Part shown: positions 1-7,105 of the stretch, piece by piece
How the letters are laid out: every line of letters begins with the position of its first letter
Position numbering within the stretch: the first letter of the stretch is position 1
Assembly: GCA_900540375.1 (NCBI GenBank)
Contig: UQFS01000039.1
Span: 1-29,657 of the forward strand
Reading direction: 5' to 3'
Length of the DNA: 29,657 bases
Source: an uncultured Prevotella sp.
GTDB lineage: Bacteria; Bacteroidota; Bacteroidia; Bacteroidales; Bacteroidaceae
Translations under genes and position numbers: made by a program
Notes under the pieces: model-generated
Database searches by the model: none
What the model was told of the DNA's origin: nothing
What the model saw: the letters and a program-made list of their open reading frames with translations, nothing else

Positions 1-155
1 AGGCTGAGAAGCAATGGGCGGAGGCAGTGGCGCAGATCAAGACCTACGCGGCCGACAAGAAGTTGCAAAGCATGCTCCACGGCTCCACGCTCCATCCGAT
101 CGTGATACAGATCAAAGGCTACGATCTCGTGAAGTACGAGGAGATAAAGGCATGA
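1..155 (+). CDS. C-terminal end of an ATPase/nuclease-like protein (partial)
   Basis: The reading frame starting at base 3 is open from the window edge and ends at TGA 153-155, giving 50 residues. It begins AEKQWAEAVAQ and ends GYDLVKYEEIKA. The helix followed by a strand ending in VIQIKGYDL resembles the C-terminus of the large Bacteroidales family with an AAA-ATPase-like N-terminus and a C-terminal PD-(D/E)XK nuclease-like domain. That match is from memory of the family and rests on a short fragment. The catalytic part lies outside the window. It converges on the minus-strand rng operon, whose terminator lies at 404-442. Confidence 0.5.
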   Translation, partial: AEKQWAEAVAQIKTYAADKKLQSMLHGSTLHPIVIQIKGYDLVKYEEIKA

Positions 156-403
156 CGTTAGGTCCTTGTCCCTTCATGGATAGAATGCAGGGAGTTGACG
201 TTCCCTTTATCCTAAAGATTTTACGATTATGAAAGTTTTATATTCTTTAGCATTGTTGTGTTTTTTAGTCAAGAAAACTTTCCCTATATTCTGTCAACAG
301 GCGGTGGACAAATTGCGGTTGATAGCATCTGTATGCTGCCTGATGTGTCTCCAATATCTGTCATGATAAGACTTGTAACTTTTTGAAGCCGGTCACTCGT
401 CAC
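156..403. other. Intergenic region without a recognisable gene
   Basis: This AT-rich stretch lies between the partial plus-strand gene and the rng terminator. I see no ORF with coding character, no tRNA and no strong promoter. Confidence 0.5.
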
Positions 404-442
404 AAAAAAGAGGGAGTGTCAACGATGCGTTGACACTCCCTC
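404..442 (-). terminator. Intrinsic terminator downstream of rng
   Basis: A perfect 15-bp inverted repeat (410-424 with 428-442) encloses a 3-nt loop. Read on the minus strand it is followed directly by six T (bases 409-404). It starts about 40 bp after the rng stop codon, so it closes the HU/mS38-like/rng transcription unit. Confidence 0.93.
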
Positions 443-482
443 GTGTAGAGTTGATCGGCCTGATCCGTGTTGCGGATTGCCG

Positions 483-2057
483 TTACTTGGTTTCTATCTC
501 TTCTTTCATGTCGAGATACTCACCCTTTGCGTCGTAGAACTCATACTGCAGGAAGGCGAGCTTCTGTGAAGGAATGATGTGTACGCCGAATCCGTATTTC
601 ATCTGCCACTTACGTTTGAGGCTCATAATGCCCTGGTTGATATAGGCGGCGACGTATGGATGAACGTGGAGATAGAACTTCTTGATGCCTATCTTGTTGA
701 CCAGGCGGTCTATTTTTCCTTCAAGCTGGTCGGTGAAGAGGATGCTTGACTTGATTTTTCCGGTACCGTTGCAGGTGGGGCACGTCTCTTCTACGTTGAC
801 GTCCATTGCCGGACGCACTCGCTGACGGGTGATCTGCATCAGTCCGAACTTGCTCAGTGGCAGAATGTTGTGGCGGGCGCGGTCCTTCTGCATGTTCTTG
901 CACATGCGCTCATAGAGCAGTTGCCGGTCCTCGGCCAGGTTCATGTCGATGAAGTCGACCACGATGATTCCTCCCATATCACGCAGTCTGAGTTGGCGTG
1001 CCAACTCGTCGGCAGCTCCGAGGTTGGTGTCGAGAGCCGTGCCTTCCTGGCCTTTTTCGTTCTTTGATCTGTTGCCACTGTTTACATCCACAACGTGCAT
1101 AGCTTCGGTGTGCTCAATGATAAGGTAGGCGCCGTGGGCGTAGTTCACTGTCTTGCCGAAGCTGGCCTTAATCTGTTTGGTGACGTTGAAATTGTCGAAA
1201 ATGGGCACCTTTCCGGTATAGCGCTTGACGATACCTGCCTTCTCAGGGGCGATGAGTGCCACATAATCTTTTACTTCATGGAACACGCTGTCGTCGTTGA
1301 CAAAAATATTCTCATAGCTGGGGTTGAACAAATCGCGCAGCAAGGCAACGGCCCTGCCGGTCTCTTCGTAGACGAGTTGCGGCCGCTGCTGGGTTTTCTG
1401 CACCTTGGTGATGGCATCCATCCATCGCTTGTACAGAATCTTCAGCTCGCCGTCGAGCTCGGCTACGCGCTTGCCTTCAGCTACGGTTCTGACGATGACA
1501 CCGCAGTTCTTGGGTTTGATGCTGTGGATGAGTTGCTTGAGTCTTGCTCTTTCTTCACCGCTTTTGATCTTGGAAGATACAGAGACTTTGTCGCCAAAGG
1601 GCAGCAACACGAGATAGCGTCCGGCAAAGCTCAGCTCACCGGTCAGGCGCGGTCCCTTGGTGGAGATAGGCTCCTTGACAATCTGCACGAGCACCTCTTG
1701 TTCCTGTTTGAGCGTCTGCTGCACGCTGCCGTCCTTTTGCAGGTCGGGCAGGCGGGTGGCTTTGTCAAAGGGGAAGAGTCGTCGGCGGTCACTCTGTATC
1801 TGCTTGAGATACTTAGCGTAGGAATTAAACTGACTACCGAGGTCAAGATAATGCAAGAAAGCGTCACGCTCGTACCCGACGTCGACGAAACTGGCGTTGA
1901 GGCCCGGCATGAGCTTCTTCACCTTTGCGACGTAGATGTTGCCTACAGAGAAGTTGGCCGATCGGGACTCGTTCTGGTATTCTACCAGCCGTTTGTCCTC
2001 AAGCAGGGCGATGGAAATCTCCTTCGGCTTGACGTCAATGATAACTTCGCTTGTCAT
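483..2057 (-). CDS. rng: Ribonuclease E/G family endoribonuclease
   Basis: 524 residues. It is a single-strand-specific endoribonuclease of rRNA/tRNA processing and mRNA decay. An S1 RNA-binding domain occupies about residues 38-125 (GNIYVAKVKKLMPGLNASFVDVG). The DNase I-like catalytic part carries the two metal-binding aspartates, D324 in HVVDVNSGNR and D368 in IIVVDFIDMN. The Zn-link CPTC (C426, C429) joins protomers in this family. The length fits RNase G or a short RNase E without the long C-terminal scaffold arm. It is last in the HU/mS38-like/rng cluster. The ATG at 2057 is only about 22 bp downstream of a terminator-like hairpin, so expression probably depends on read-through or processing. 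Family assignment is firm; the RNase G versus short RNase E label is conventional. Confidence 0.96.
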   Translation of the reverse strand: MTSEVIIDVKPKEISIALLEDKRLVEYQNESRSANFSVGNIYVAKVKKLMPGLNASFVDVGYERDAFLHYLDLGSQFNSYAKYLKQIQSDRRRLFPFDKATRLPDLQKDGSVQQTLKQEQEVLVQIVKEPISTKGPRLTGELSFAGRYLVLLPFGDKVSVSSKIKSGEERARLKQLIHSIKPKNCGVIVRTVAEGKRVAELDGELKILYKRWMDAITKVQKTQQRPQLVYEETGRAVALLRDLFNPSYENIFVNDDSVFHEVKDYVALIAPEKAGIVKRYTGKVPIFDNFNVTKQIKASFGKTVNYAHGAYLIIEHTEAMHVVDVNSGNRSKNEKGQEGTALDTNLGAADELARQLRLRDMGGIIVVDFIDMNLAEDRQLLYERMCKNMQKDRARHNILPLSKFGLMQITRQRVRPAMDVNVEETCPTCNGTGKIKSSILFTDQLEGKIDRLVNKIGIKKFYLHVHPYVAAYINQGIMSLKRKWQMKYGFGVHIIPSQKLAFLQYEFYDAKGEYLDMKEEIETK

Positions 2058-2079
2058 CTCTTGGTGTTTTAGTAGGGTT

Positions 2080-2118
2080 AAAAAGCGAGGGGCACACCAC
2101 GAAAGGCGTGCCCCCTCT
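2080..2118 (-). terminator. Terminator or attenuator hairpin just upstream of rng
   Basis: On the minus strand, GAGGGGGCACGCC (about 2105-2117) pairs with GGTGTGCCCCTC (2087-2098) around a short loop, with one G-T pair and one bulged G. Five T follow at 2084-2080. It has the form of an intrinsic terminator 20 bp after the mS38-like gene. Only about 22 bp separate it from the rng start, which leaves no room for a separate promoter downstream. It is therefore either leaky or regulatory. Confidence 0.8.
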
Positions 2119-2137
2119 CAAGAACAGCCGCCTGAGC

Positions 2138-2227
2138 TTACTTGCTCTTATGGCGGTTCTTACGTAATCTCTTTTTACGCTTATGCGTAGCCATCTTGTG
2201 GCCTTTCTTCTTTTTTCCGTTTGGCAT
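2138..2227 (-). CDS. 29-residue mS38/COX24-like (AURKAIP1 domain) ribosomal protein
   Basis: A very small gene read ATG 2227-2225 to TAA 2140-2138: MPNGKKKKGHKMATHKRKKR, then LRKNRHKSK. Seventeen of 29 residues are Lys, Arg or His. The block KMATHKRKKRLRKNRHK matches the short AURKAIP1/COX24 domain protein found throughout Bacteroidota, related to mitochondrial small-subunit protein mS38 and the actinobacterial bS22-type proteins. The role is inferred from that family: an rRNA-binding peptide of the small subunit. It sits between HU (67 bp upstream) and rng, and a hairpin follows its stop codon. The upstream sequence has no Shine-Dalgarno, as expected for the phylum. Confidence 0.88.
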   Translation of the reverse strand: MPNGKKKKGHKMATHKRKKRLRKNRHKSK

Positions 2228-2294
2228 GGTAAAATGTTTTAAATGTTGTGTATAATACAGTTTTGTTTGTCTGTCTCAATGCAGCGGGATGGGC

Positions 2295-2576
2295 TTACTC
2301 GCCTTTCATCTCCTCTACGAAAGCCTTGGCCGGCTTGAAGCTCGGCAGGTCGTGGGCGGCAATGGTGATCGTGGTGTTCTTGCCGATGTCGCGTGCCGTC
2401 TTGGCAGCGCGATGCTTGATGATGAAGCTGCCGAAACCGCGGAGATACACGTTCTCCTTCTTGTCGAGCATACAACGCTTTACACACTCCATGAAGCTCT
2501 CCACTACTGCGGCCACTTCTTTCTTCTGCAATCCTGTCTGCTCAGTGATCTCACTGATGATATCTGCTTTTGTCAT
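2295..2576 (-). CDS. HU/IHF family DNA-binding protein
   Basis: 93 residues, the usual HU length. It begins MTKADIISEITEQTGLQKKE, the N-terminal two-helix dimerisation part of the family. The core FMECVKRCMLDKKENVYLRGFGSF contains the conserved V-x-L-R-G-F-G-S-F turn (canonical HU: GFGxF). The beta-arm carries basic residues (KHRAAKTARDIGKN), although the usual R-N-P at its tip is replaced by I-G-K-N. HU dimers bend and compact DNA. It is the first gene after the -7 element at 2642-2649 and leads the cluster with the mS38-like gene and rng. Bacteroidales carry several HU paralogues, so the exact subtype is not assigned. Confidence 0.95.
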   Translation of the reverse strand: MTKADIISEITEQTGLQKKEVAAVVESFMECVKRCMLDKKENVYLRGFGSFIIKHRAAKTARDIGKNTTITIAAHDLPSFKPAKAFVEEMKGE

Positions 2577-2641
2577 GGTGTTGATATACTTTTCTATTAT
2601 TATATGAATGTCAACGTGTTAGCCCTTTTTCTTAGGGTATG

Positions 2642-2649
2642 CAAAGTTA
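2642..2649 (-). promoter_or_regulatory. Bacteroidota -7 promoter element for HU-rng
   Basis: On the minus strand the sequence is TAACTTTG, an exact match to the phylum's TAnnTTTG element, about 65 bp upstream of the HU start codon. No clear TTG is visible at the expected -33 distance. Confidence 0.65.
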
Positions 2650-2801
2650 CAAGTTTTTCGTGTGATACGGAAATTTATTGCGATGTTTTTTTCGTCTTAC
2701 GATGATTTTATGCGCTTGAAGTGTTTCATTTTCAAACGTTTAACACTCTTTAATCCCGCTTCATTCTTGTGCTCTCCCTCTTGTCTGCTGTTATGGGAAA
2801 C

Positions 2802-2833
2802 AAAAAAAGCCGTGACCCAGAAGGGTCACGGCT
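2802..2833 (-). terminator. Intrinsic terminator ending the gmd/fcl/GT/MFS block
   Basis: An 11-bp perfect stem (2808-2818 with 2823-2833, AGCCGTGACCC/GGGTCACGGCT) has a 4-nt loop. On the minus strand a run of seven T follows (2808-2802). It lies about 60 bp beyond the transporter stop codon. Confidence 0.93.
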
Positions 2834-2874
2834 GTGAGATCGTTATATATAATTGTGAGGTCGTTATATATAAT
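2833..2874. repeat. 21-bp tandem direct repeat in the 3' UTR of the transporter gene
   Basis: Bases 2833-2853 and 2854-2874 are adjacent copies of a 21-bp unit built around TCGTTATATATAAT. They differ at one position (2839 A, 2860 G). The array abuts the terminator stem and would be transcribed between the transporter stop codon and the terminator. Confidence 0.85.
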
Positions 2875-2895
2875 AAGGAGTGGACGGCTCACTTC

Positions 2896-4218
2896 TTAGT
2901 GTTTCTTGCCATATTCAGGCTCGATCTTGCGGCGCACGAGCATGGTCATCACCACGGTGGCGAGGCAGCAGGCCATTACCATCCAGAAAAAGTCGCGGTA
3001 GCCGATGGCTTCCTCGATGTAGCCGGCAACGAGACCAGGCAGCATCATGCTCAGGGCCATGAACGCTGTGCAGATGGCGTAGTGTGCCGTGACGTACTTG
3101 CCTTCGGAAAAATGCATCATGTAGAGCATGTAGGCCGTGAAGCCGAAGCCGTAGCCAAACTGCTCTACGGCGACACACGTGCTGATGACCACAAGGTCGT
3201 GGGGCAGGCAGATGCTCAGATAGACAAACGTGGCGCAGGGCAACGTCATACTGGCGGCCATGGGCCACAATGCTTTCTTCAGTCCCCAACGTGAGGCTGC
3301 GATGCCGCCGATGATGCCGCCCACGGTAAGCGCGATGACGCCGATGGTGCCATAGACGATGCCTACGGTGTCGGTGTCGAGCGCCAAGCCGCCTGTCGCT
3401 GTCGTGCCAAGCAGGAAGGGATTGACCATCTTCAGCAGAAAGGCCTCGGGCAGACGGTAGAGCAACATGAACACGATGGCAAGCCAAACGCCGGGCTTTT
3501 GGAAGTAGGTAGAGAAGGTATGCCCGAACTCACTCAGCACTTCACCGAATGTCTGTGGTCTGCCATCTGCCGTCCTCTGCGCGTCTTTCGTAGGCTTGGG
3601 AAGGGCAAAGGTGTGATAGAGTGCCACAGCGGTGAACAGTGCGGCGGTGATGCCCATGGTCACCTGCCATGACAGTGGAATGTTGCCGGTGCTCTTCTCC
3701 AGGCTTCCGGCAATGTACACGAGTACGCCTTGGCCGAAGATCGATGACAGACGATAGAACGTGGAGCGGATGCCCACGAAGAAACTCTGCTTGTCCTCGC
3801 TCAGCGCCAGCATGTAGAAGCCGTCGGCCGCGATGTCGTGCGTGGCGGAGGCGAAAGCGGTGATGATGAAGAGTAGCAGTGTGATGGTGAACAGGTTGAC
3901 GGGCGTATGCCCTGAGGCGATGACCGCAGCCGACGGGTGCGGTATGGTCAGCGTCAGCAGAATGAATGCGGCACTCATCAGCAGCTGCATGGCAAGAATC
4001 CACCATCGCTTGGTCTTGATGATGTCGACAAACGGGCTCCACAGGGGCTTGATGGTCCACGGCAGATAAAGCAGACTGGTGAAGAGTGCCATCTCGCCGT
4101 TGGGCACGCCCATCTTGGTGAACATCGTCACGCTGATGTTGTTCACGATGAAATAGGGTATGCCTTCGGCAAAATAGAGTGTCGGCACCCACCACCAAGG
4201 TGATTGCGGACGCTTCAT
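2896..4218 (-). CDS. AmpG-like MFS transporter
   Basis: 440 residues, strongly hydrophobic, with about 12 predicted membrane segments. The N-terminus (PTLYFAEGIPYFIVNN, then LYLPWTIKPLWSPFVD at about residues 50-65) follows the AmpG pattern F-x-x-G-x-P-y then l-P-w-t-l-K-x-l-W-a-P-l-x-D. AmpG proteins are inner-membrane permeases that import anhydro-muropeptides for cell-wall recycling. The substrate here is inferred from resemblance; an acetyl-CoA or sugar transporter of the related PAT family is the alternative. The start codon overlaps the stop of the upstream glycosyltransferase by 4 bp (4215-4218), implying translational coupling. A strong terminator follows. Confidence 0.82.
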   Translation of the reverse strand: MKRPQSPWWWVPTLYFAEGIPYFIVNNISVTMFTKMGVPNGEMALFTSLLYLPWTIKPLWSPFVDIIKTKRWWILAMQLLMSAAFILLTLTIPHPSAAVIASGHTPVNLFTITLLLFIITAFASATHDIAADGFYMLALSEDKQSFFVGIRSTFYRLSSIFGQGVLVYIAGSLEKSTGNIPLSWQVTMGITAALFTAVALYHTFALPKPTKDAQRTADGRPQTFGEVLSEFGHTFSTYFQKPGVWLAIVFMLLYRLPEAFLLKMVNPFLLGTTATGGLALDTDTVGIVYGTIGVIALTVGGIIGGIAASRWGLKKALWPMAASMTLPCATFVYLSICLPHDLVVISTCVAVEQFGYGFGFTAYMLYMMHFSEGKYVTAHYAICTAFMALSMMLPGLVAGYIEEAIGYRDFFWMVMACCLATVVMTMLVRRKIEPEYGKKH

Positions 4219-5651
4219 TCGGCTTTCTCCTGCTTGTTCTGTGCGATGCGTGCCAGAAGTTCCCAGGTACGTATGCGGTCCTTATAGGTGTTGTTGCGGT
4301 TCTCCTTCTCTATGCTCAGGTCGCCGTCGGAGTTGTCGTCCCAGCGGCGGCAGTCGTAGACAACATCATAGATGCGGCCGATGCGGTAGCGACGGCTGAT
4401 GGCCAGGCCGAGCGCATAGTCTTCGCCGTAGAGCACGTTGGGCAGATTGATGGCGCGGGCCACGGGCGTGAAGAAGGCACGTGGCGCTCCGAGTCCATTG
4501 ATGCGCAGGGCGTTGTTGCGTCCATTTCCCAATGTCCACTCGCGATGATCGATCGTTCCGGGTGGCAGCGTGTTGAGATGGATGTCAGTCAGGCGGTAGG
4601 CGCCGATGACCATAGCACACTGTTGCGGGCGGAAAGCGTCGACGAGCTTTTGCAGGCTGTCCGGTCCGGAATAGACATCGTCGGAGTCGAGCTGTACGAT
4701 GAAACGTCCGCAGAGCGGATGGTGCAGTGCCATGTTCCATGCTCCGCCCACGCCGATGTCGTTGCGGTGGGGTACGATGTGCACGAGACGGTCGTCATCG
4801 ATGGCGTCGATAGCCTCTGTAGTGCCGTCGGTGGAGTGGCATTCGGGACCGTTCTCCACGACAAACACATTATATTTAAAGGTGGTCTGCTGGCTGAGCG
4901 CACTCTTCAGAGCGTCGCGGATCGTGCGGATGCGGTTGCGAACGGGAATCATGATGCTTGCCTCTACGGGGAACTCGCCCTCGTCGAGGTCGACATCCTG
5001 GAATTGGGGAGCCAGATAGGCGCCCACCGCTTTGAGGTGTTCGGTGCAAGCCTGCTCCATCTCTATCTGTGAGGCGCGGTTCTTCGGGTCGACATAGTCA
5101 AAGAGCTTCTCACCCGTCTTGCGAGTGTCGAGTTCCACCTCAGAGTAGAGAGGCTCGTTGATATGCTCGATACAGTATTTCTCCGAGAGCTTCAGACGTA
5201 GGTCATAGAAGCCGGCGGCGCGGTAGTCGGTTACCATGCGGGCGGCAGCGTCTTTCAGTGCGTCGGTGCTGAAAAGCACCACGGAACCGAAGTTGAAGTC
5301 GTCGCGCAAGCTGCCTTGCTGGTAATCGATGACGGGTGCGTCCTTGCGCTTGCCGTCGGCGCTGACCTGATAGTGGTCGGCGTATACCATGCCGGCACCG
5401 GTGATGCCGGCAATCTGTACCATACGCTCCAAGGCGAGATAGCCCATGCGTATGTAGCTGTTCTTCAGAAAGACGAGCGTATAGGGCGTGTTGGCCTCGT
5501 CGGCGATGCGGTGAATGGTCTTGGAGTCGCGGACACAACCGTCAACGACAGCCACCTCGCCCACGAGGTCGAGGCTGCCGAGTGCCTCCACGTTGCGTTT
5601 TGTCTCCTCTTCGATGCCTTTGGGCACGAAGCAATTGATGAAGGTATTCAT
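4215..5651 (-). CDS. Two-lobed family 2 glycosyltransferase
   Basis: 478 residues, about twice a minimal GT2. The C-terminal half (about 228-478) is a classical GT-A fold. It has ASIMIPVRNRIRTIRDAL at the nucleotide-binding edge, the metal-binding D-x-D in QLDSDDVY (D322, D324), G409-E-D as the likely catalytic acidic motif, and R435-R-W-D-D-N near the end. The N-terminal half looks like a second, degenerate GT-A domain, with VVDGC near 36 and a lone MVYADHY near 88-94. The protein has no membrane segment, so it is probably cytosolic. It is placed 8 bp after fcl and overlaps the transporter gene, so GDP-fucose or another nucleotide sugar is a plausible donor. Neither donor nor acceptor can be read from the sequence. 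Confidence 0.85.
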   Translation of the reverse strand: MNTFINCFVPKGIEEETKRNVEALGSLDLVGEVAVVDGCVRDSKTIHRIADEANTPYTLVFLKNSYIRMGYLALERMVQIAGITGAGMVYADHYQVSADGKRKDAPVIDYQQGSLRDDFNFGSVVLFSTDALKDAAARMVTDYRAAGFYDLRLKLSEKYCIEHINEPLYSEVELDTRKTGEKLFDYVDPKNRASQIEMEQACTEHLKAVGAYLAPQFQDVDLDEGEFPVEASIMIPVRNRIRTIRDALKSALSQQTTFKYNVFVVENGPECHSTDGTTEAIDAIDDDRLVHIVPHRNDIGVGGAWNMALHHPLCGRFIVQLDSDDVYSGPDSLQKLVDAFRPQQCAMVIGAYRLTDIHLNTLPPGTIDHREWTLGNGRNNALRINGLGAPRAFFTPVARAINLPNVLYGEDYALGLAISRRYRIGRIYDVVYDCRRWDDNSDGDLSIEKENRNNTYKDRIRTWELLARIAQNKQEKAE

Positions 5652-5659
5652 GTTTTACG

Positions 5660-6865
5660 TTATTTCAGAGTGCTTTGGTACCAGTCGTAGAGTTTCTTTA
5701 CACCATCCTCGATCTCCACCTTATGGTGCCAGCCGAGGGAGTGGAGCTTGCTCACGTCAATGAGCTTACGTGGTGTACCGTTGGGTTTTGTCGTGTCCCA
5801 TACGATCTCGCCTTGGAAGCCGACAGTGTCTTTCACGAGGTCGGCCAGAGCTTTGATGGTGAGCTCCTTGCCCGTACCCACGTTGATGTGGCAGTTGCGG
5901 ATCTCGCCGAGAGAAGGGATGGCACCGCCGCGTCCCTCAGAGTTGTTGCGGTTCACCTCACCGTCGGTCTTCACACCATAGAAGACGGAAGAGTACTTCT
6001 CTATGCCGATGATGTCGGAGAAATCTACGTTGAGAAGCACGTGTACCGAGGCGTCAGCCATATCCTCGCTCCAAAGGAACTCGCGTAGCGGAGAGCCGTC
6101 GCCCCAAAGCGTCACCTTGTTGTTGTCGATACCATAGAAATCGAGTGCTTTCAAGATTCGTTCCTTGTCGTTGTTGCCATCGACGTTATCCTTGCCAATG
6201 AGTTCAACAAGTTTAGTCGGCGGGTTGATGGGCCGCTTGTTCATATCTATGCGGATCGCATCCCAGTTATCGTCGTGGATGAGCTTGGCCAGATAGATCT
6301 TGCGCATCATGGCCGGCATCACGTGAGAGTTCTCCAGGTGGAAGTTGTCGTTGGGACCGTAAAGATTTGTCGGCATCACGGCGATATAGTTTGTGCCATA
6401 CTGCAGATTATAGCTCTCGCACATCTTCAGTCCTGCGATCTTTGCGATGGCATACTCCTCATTGGTGTATTCCAAGGGTGAAGTAAGCAGTGCGTCCTCC
6501 TTCATCGGCTGTGTAGCGTTTTTCGGATAGATGCACGTAGAACCGAGGAAAAGCAGTTTCTTCACATGGTGCTGATAAGCTTGCTCGATGACATTGCACT
6601 GCATCTTCATGTTCTGCATGATGAAGTCAGCACGATAGAGTGAGTTGGCCATGATGCCGCCCACGAAGGCAGCTGCGAGCACCACCGCGTCGGGCTGCTC
6701 CTGGTCAAAGAAGTTCTTTACGGCGAGTTGGTCGGTGAGATCCAGCTCTTTGTGTGTGCGACCCACGAGGTTATTGTATCCGCGCTGTTTTAAATTGTTC
6801 CAGATAGCCGAGCCCACCAGTCCGTGGTGGCCGGCAACGTAAATCTTTGAATCTTTTGTTAACAT
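5660..6865 (-). CDS. fcl: GDP-L-fucose synthase
   Basis: 401 residues. It performs the 3,5-epimerisation and NADPH-dependent 4-reduction of GDP-4-keto-6-deoxymannose to GDP-L-fucose. It is an extended short-chain dehydrogenase with the nucleotide-binding G-x-x-G-x-x-G in AGHHGLVGSA (residues 11-20). The catalytic set is S109 (GSTCIYP, with C111) and Y138-x-x-x-K142 (EEYAIAKIAG), matching the Escherichia coli enzyme. It is about 80 residues longer than the E. coli protein because of two insertions. One is around residues 205-255 (RPINPPTKLVELIGK onward) and one around 295-330 (NRNNSEGRGG). Similar insertions are, to my knowledge, common in Bacteroidales homologues. It lies downstream of gmd across a 240-bp repeat-rich gap and 8 bp upstream of the glycosyltransferase. 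Confidence 0.95.
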   Translation of the reverse strand: MLTKDSKIYVAGHHGLVGSAIWNNLKQRGYNNLVGRTHKELDLTDQLAVKNFFDQEQPDAVVLAAAFVGGIMANSLYRADFIMQNMKMQCNVIEQAYQHHVKKLLFLGSTCIYPKNATQPMKEDALLTSPLEYTNEEYAIAKIAGLKMCESYNLQYGTNYIAVMPTNLYGPNDNFHLENSHVMPAMMRKIYLAKLIHDDNWDAIRIDMNKRPINPPTKLVELIGKDNVDGNNDKERILKALDFYGIDNNKVTLWGDGSPLREFLWSEDMADASVHVLLNVDFSDIIGIEKYSSVFYGVKTDGEVNRNNSEGRGGAIPSLGEIRNCHINVGTGKELTIKALADLVKDTVGFQGEIVWDTTKPNGTPRKLIDVSKLHSLGWHHKVEIEDGVKKLYDWYQSTLK

Positions 6866-6870
6866 TATCA

Positions 6871-7103
6871 GACCCTCCCCGCCCTCCCTAAAAGGGAGGG
6901 TGCCTGCACTACAATGGGAAGGGGACAGGCGTTTAAGGATTATATATATTAAGCGACCCTATAAATTTCTAAAAGACCCCTCCGGCTCCCCTAAAGGGGG
7001 GGGAAGGAGCGCAACCTAAAAGAGCTTTCCCCTCCCTACTTATCTGTGATGATTACTGTTTCGGTGGGTTTTCCCCTCCCTTTTAGGAAGGACGGGGTGG
7101 GTC
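6871..7103. repeat. GC-rich intergenic repeat family, three copies, between gmd and fcl
   Basis: The left copy (6871-6900, GACCCTCCCCGCCCTCCC then TAAAAGGGAGGG) and the right copy (7074-7103) are inverted relative to each other and match at 27 of 30 positions. A third, more diverged copy in the same direction as the left one lies at 6975-7004. Each copy contains its own CCCTCCC/GGGAGGG dyad. The 240-bp gap between the two pathway genes consists largely of these elements. Confidence 0.8.
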
Positions 7104-7105
7104 TT

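Noticed and set aside
14..232. 72-codon plus-strand ORF at the window start
   Set aside because: It is out of frame with the better supported partial protein ending at 155, and its composition looks random after that point.
1095..2072. 325-codon plus-strand ORF antisense to rng
   Set aside because: It mirrors the RNase G reading frame, has no family match, and results from codon composition on the opposite strand.
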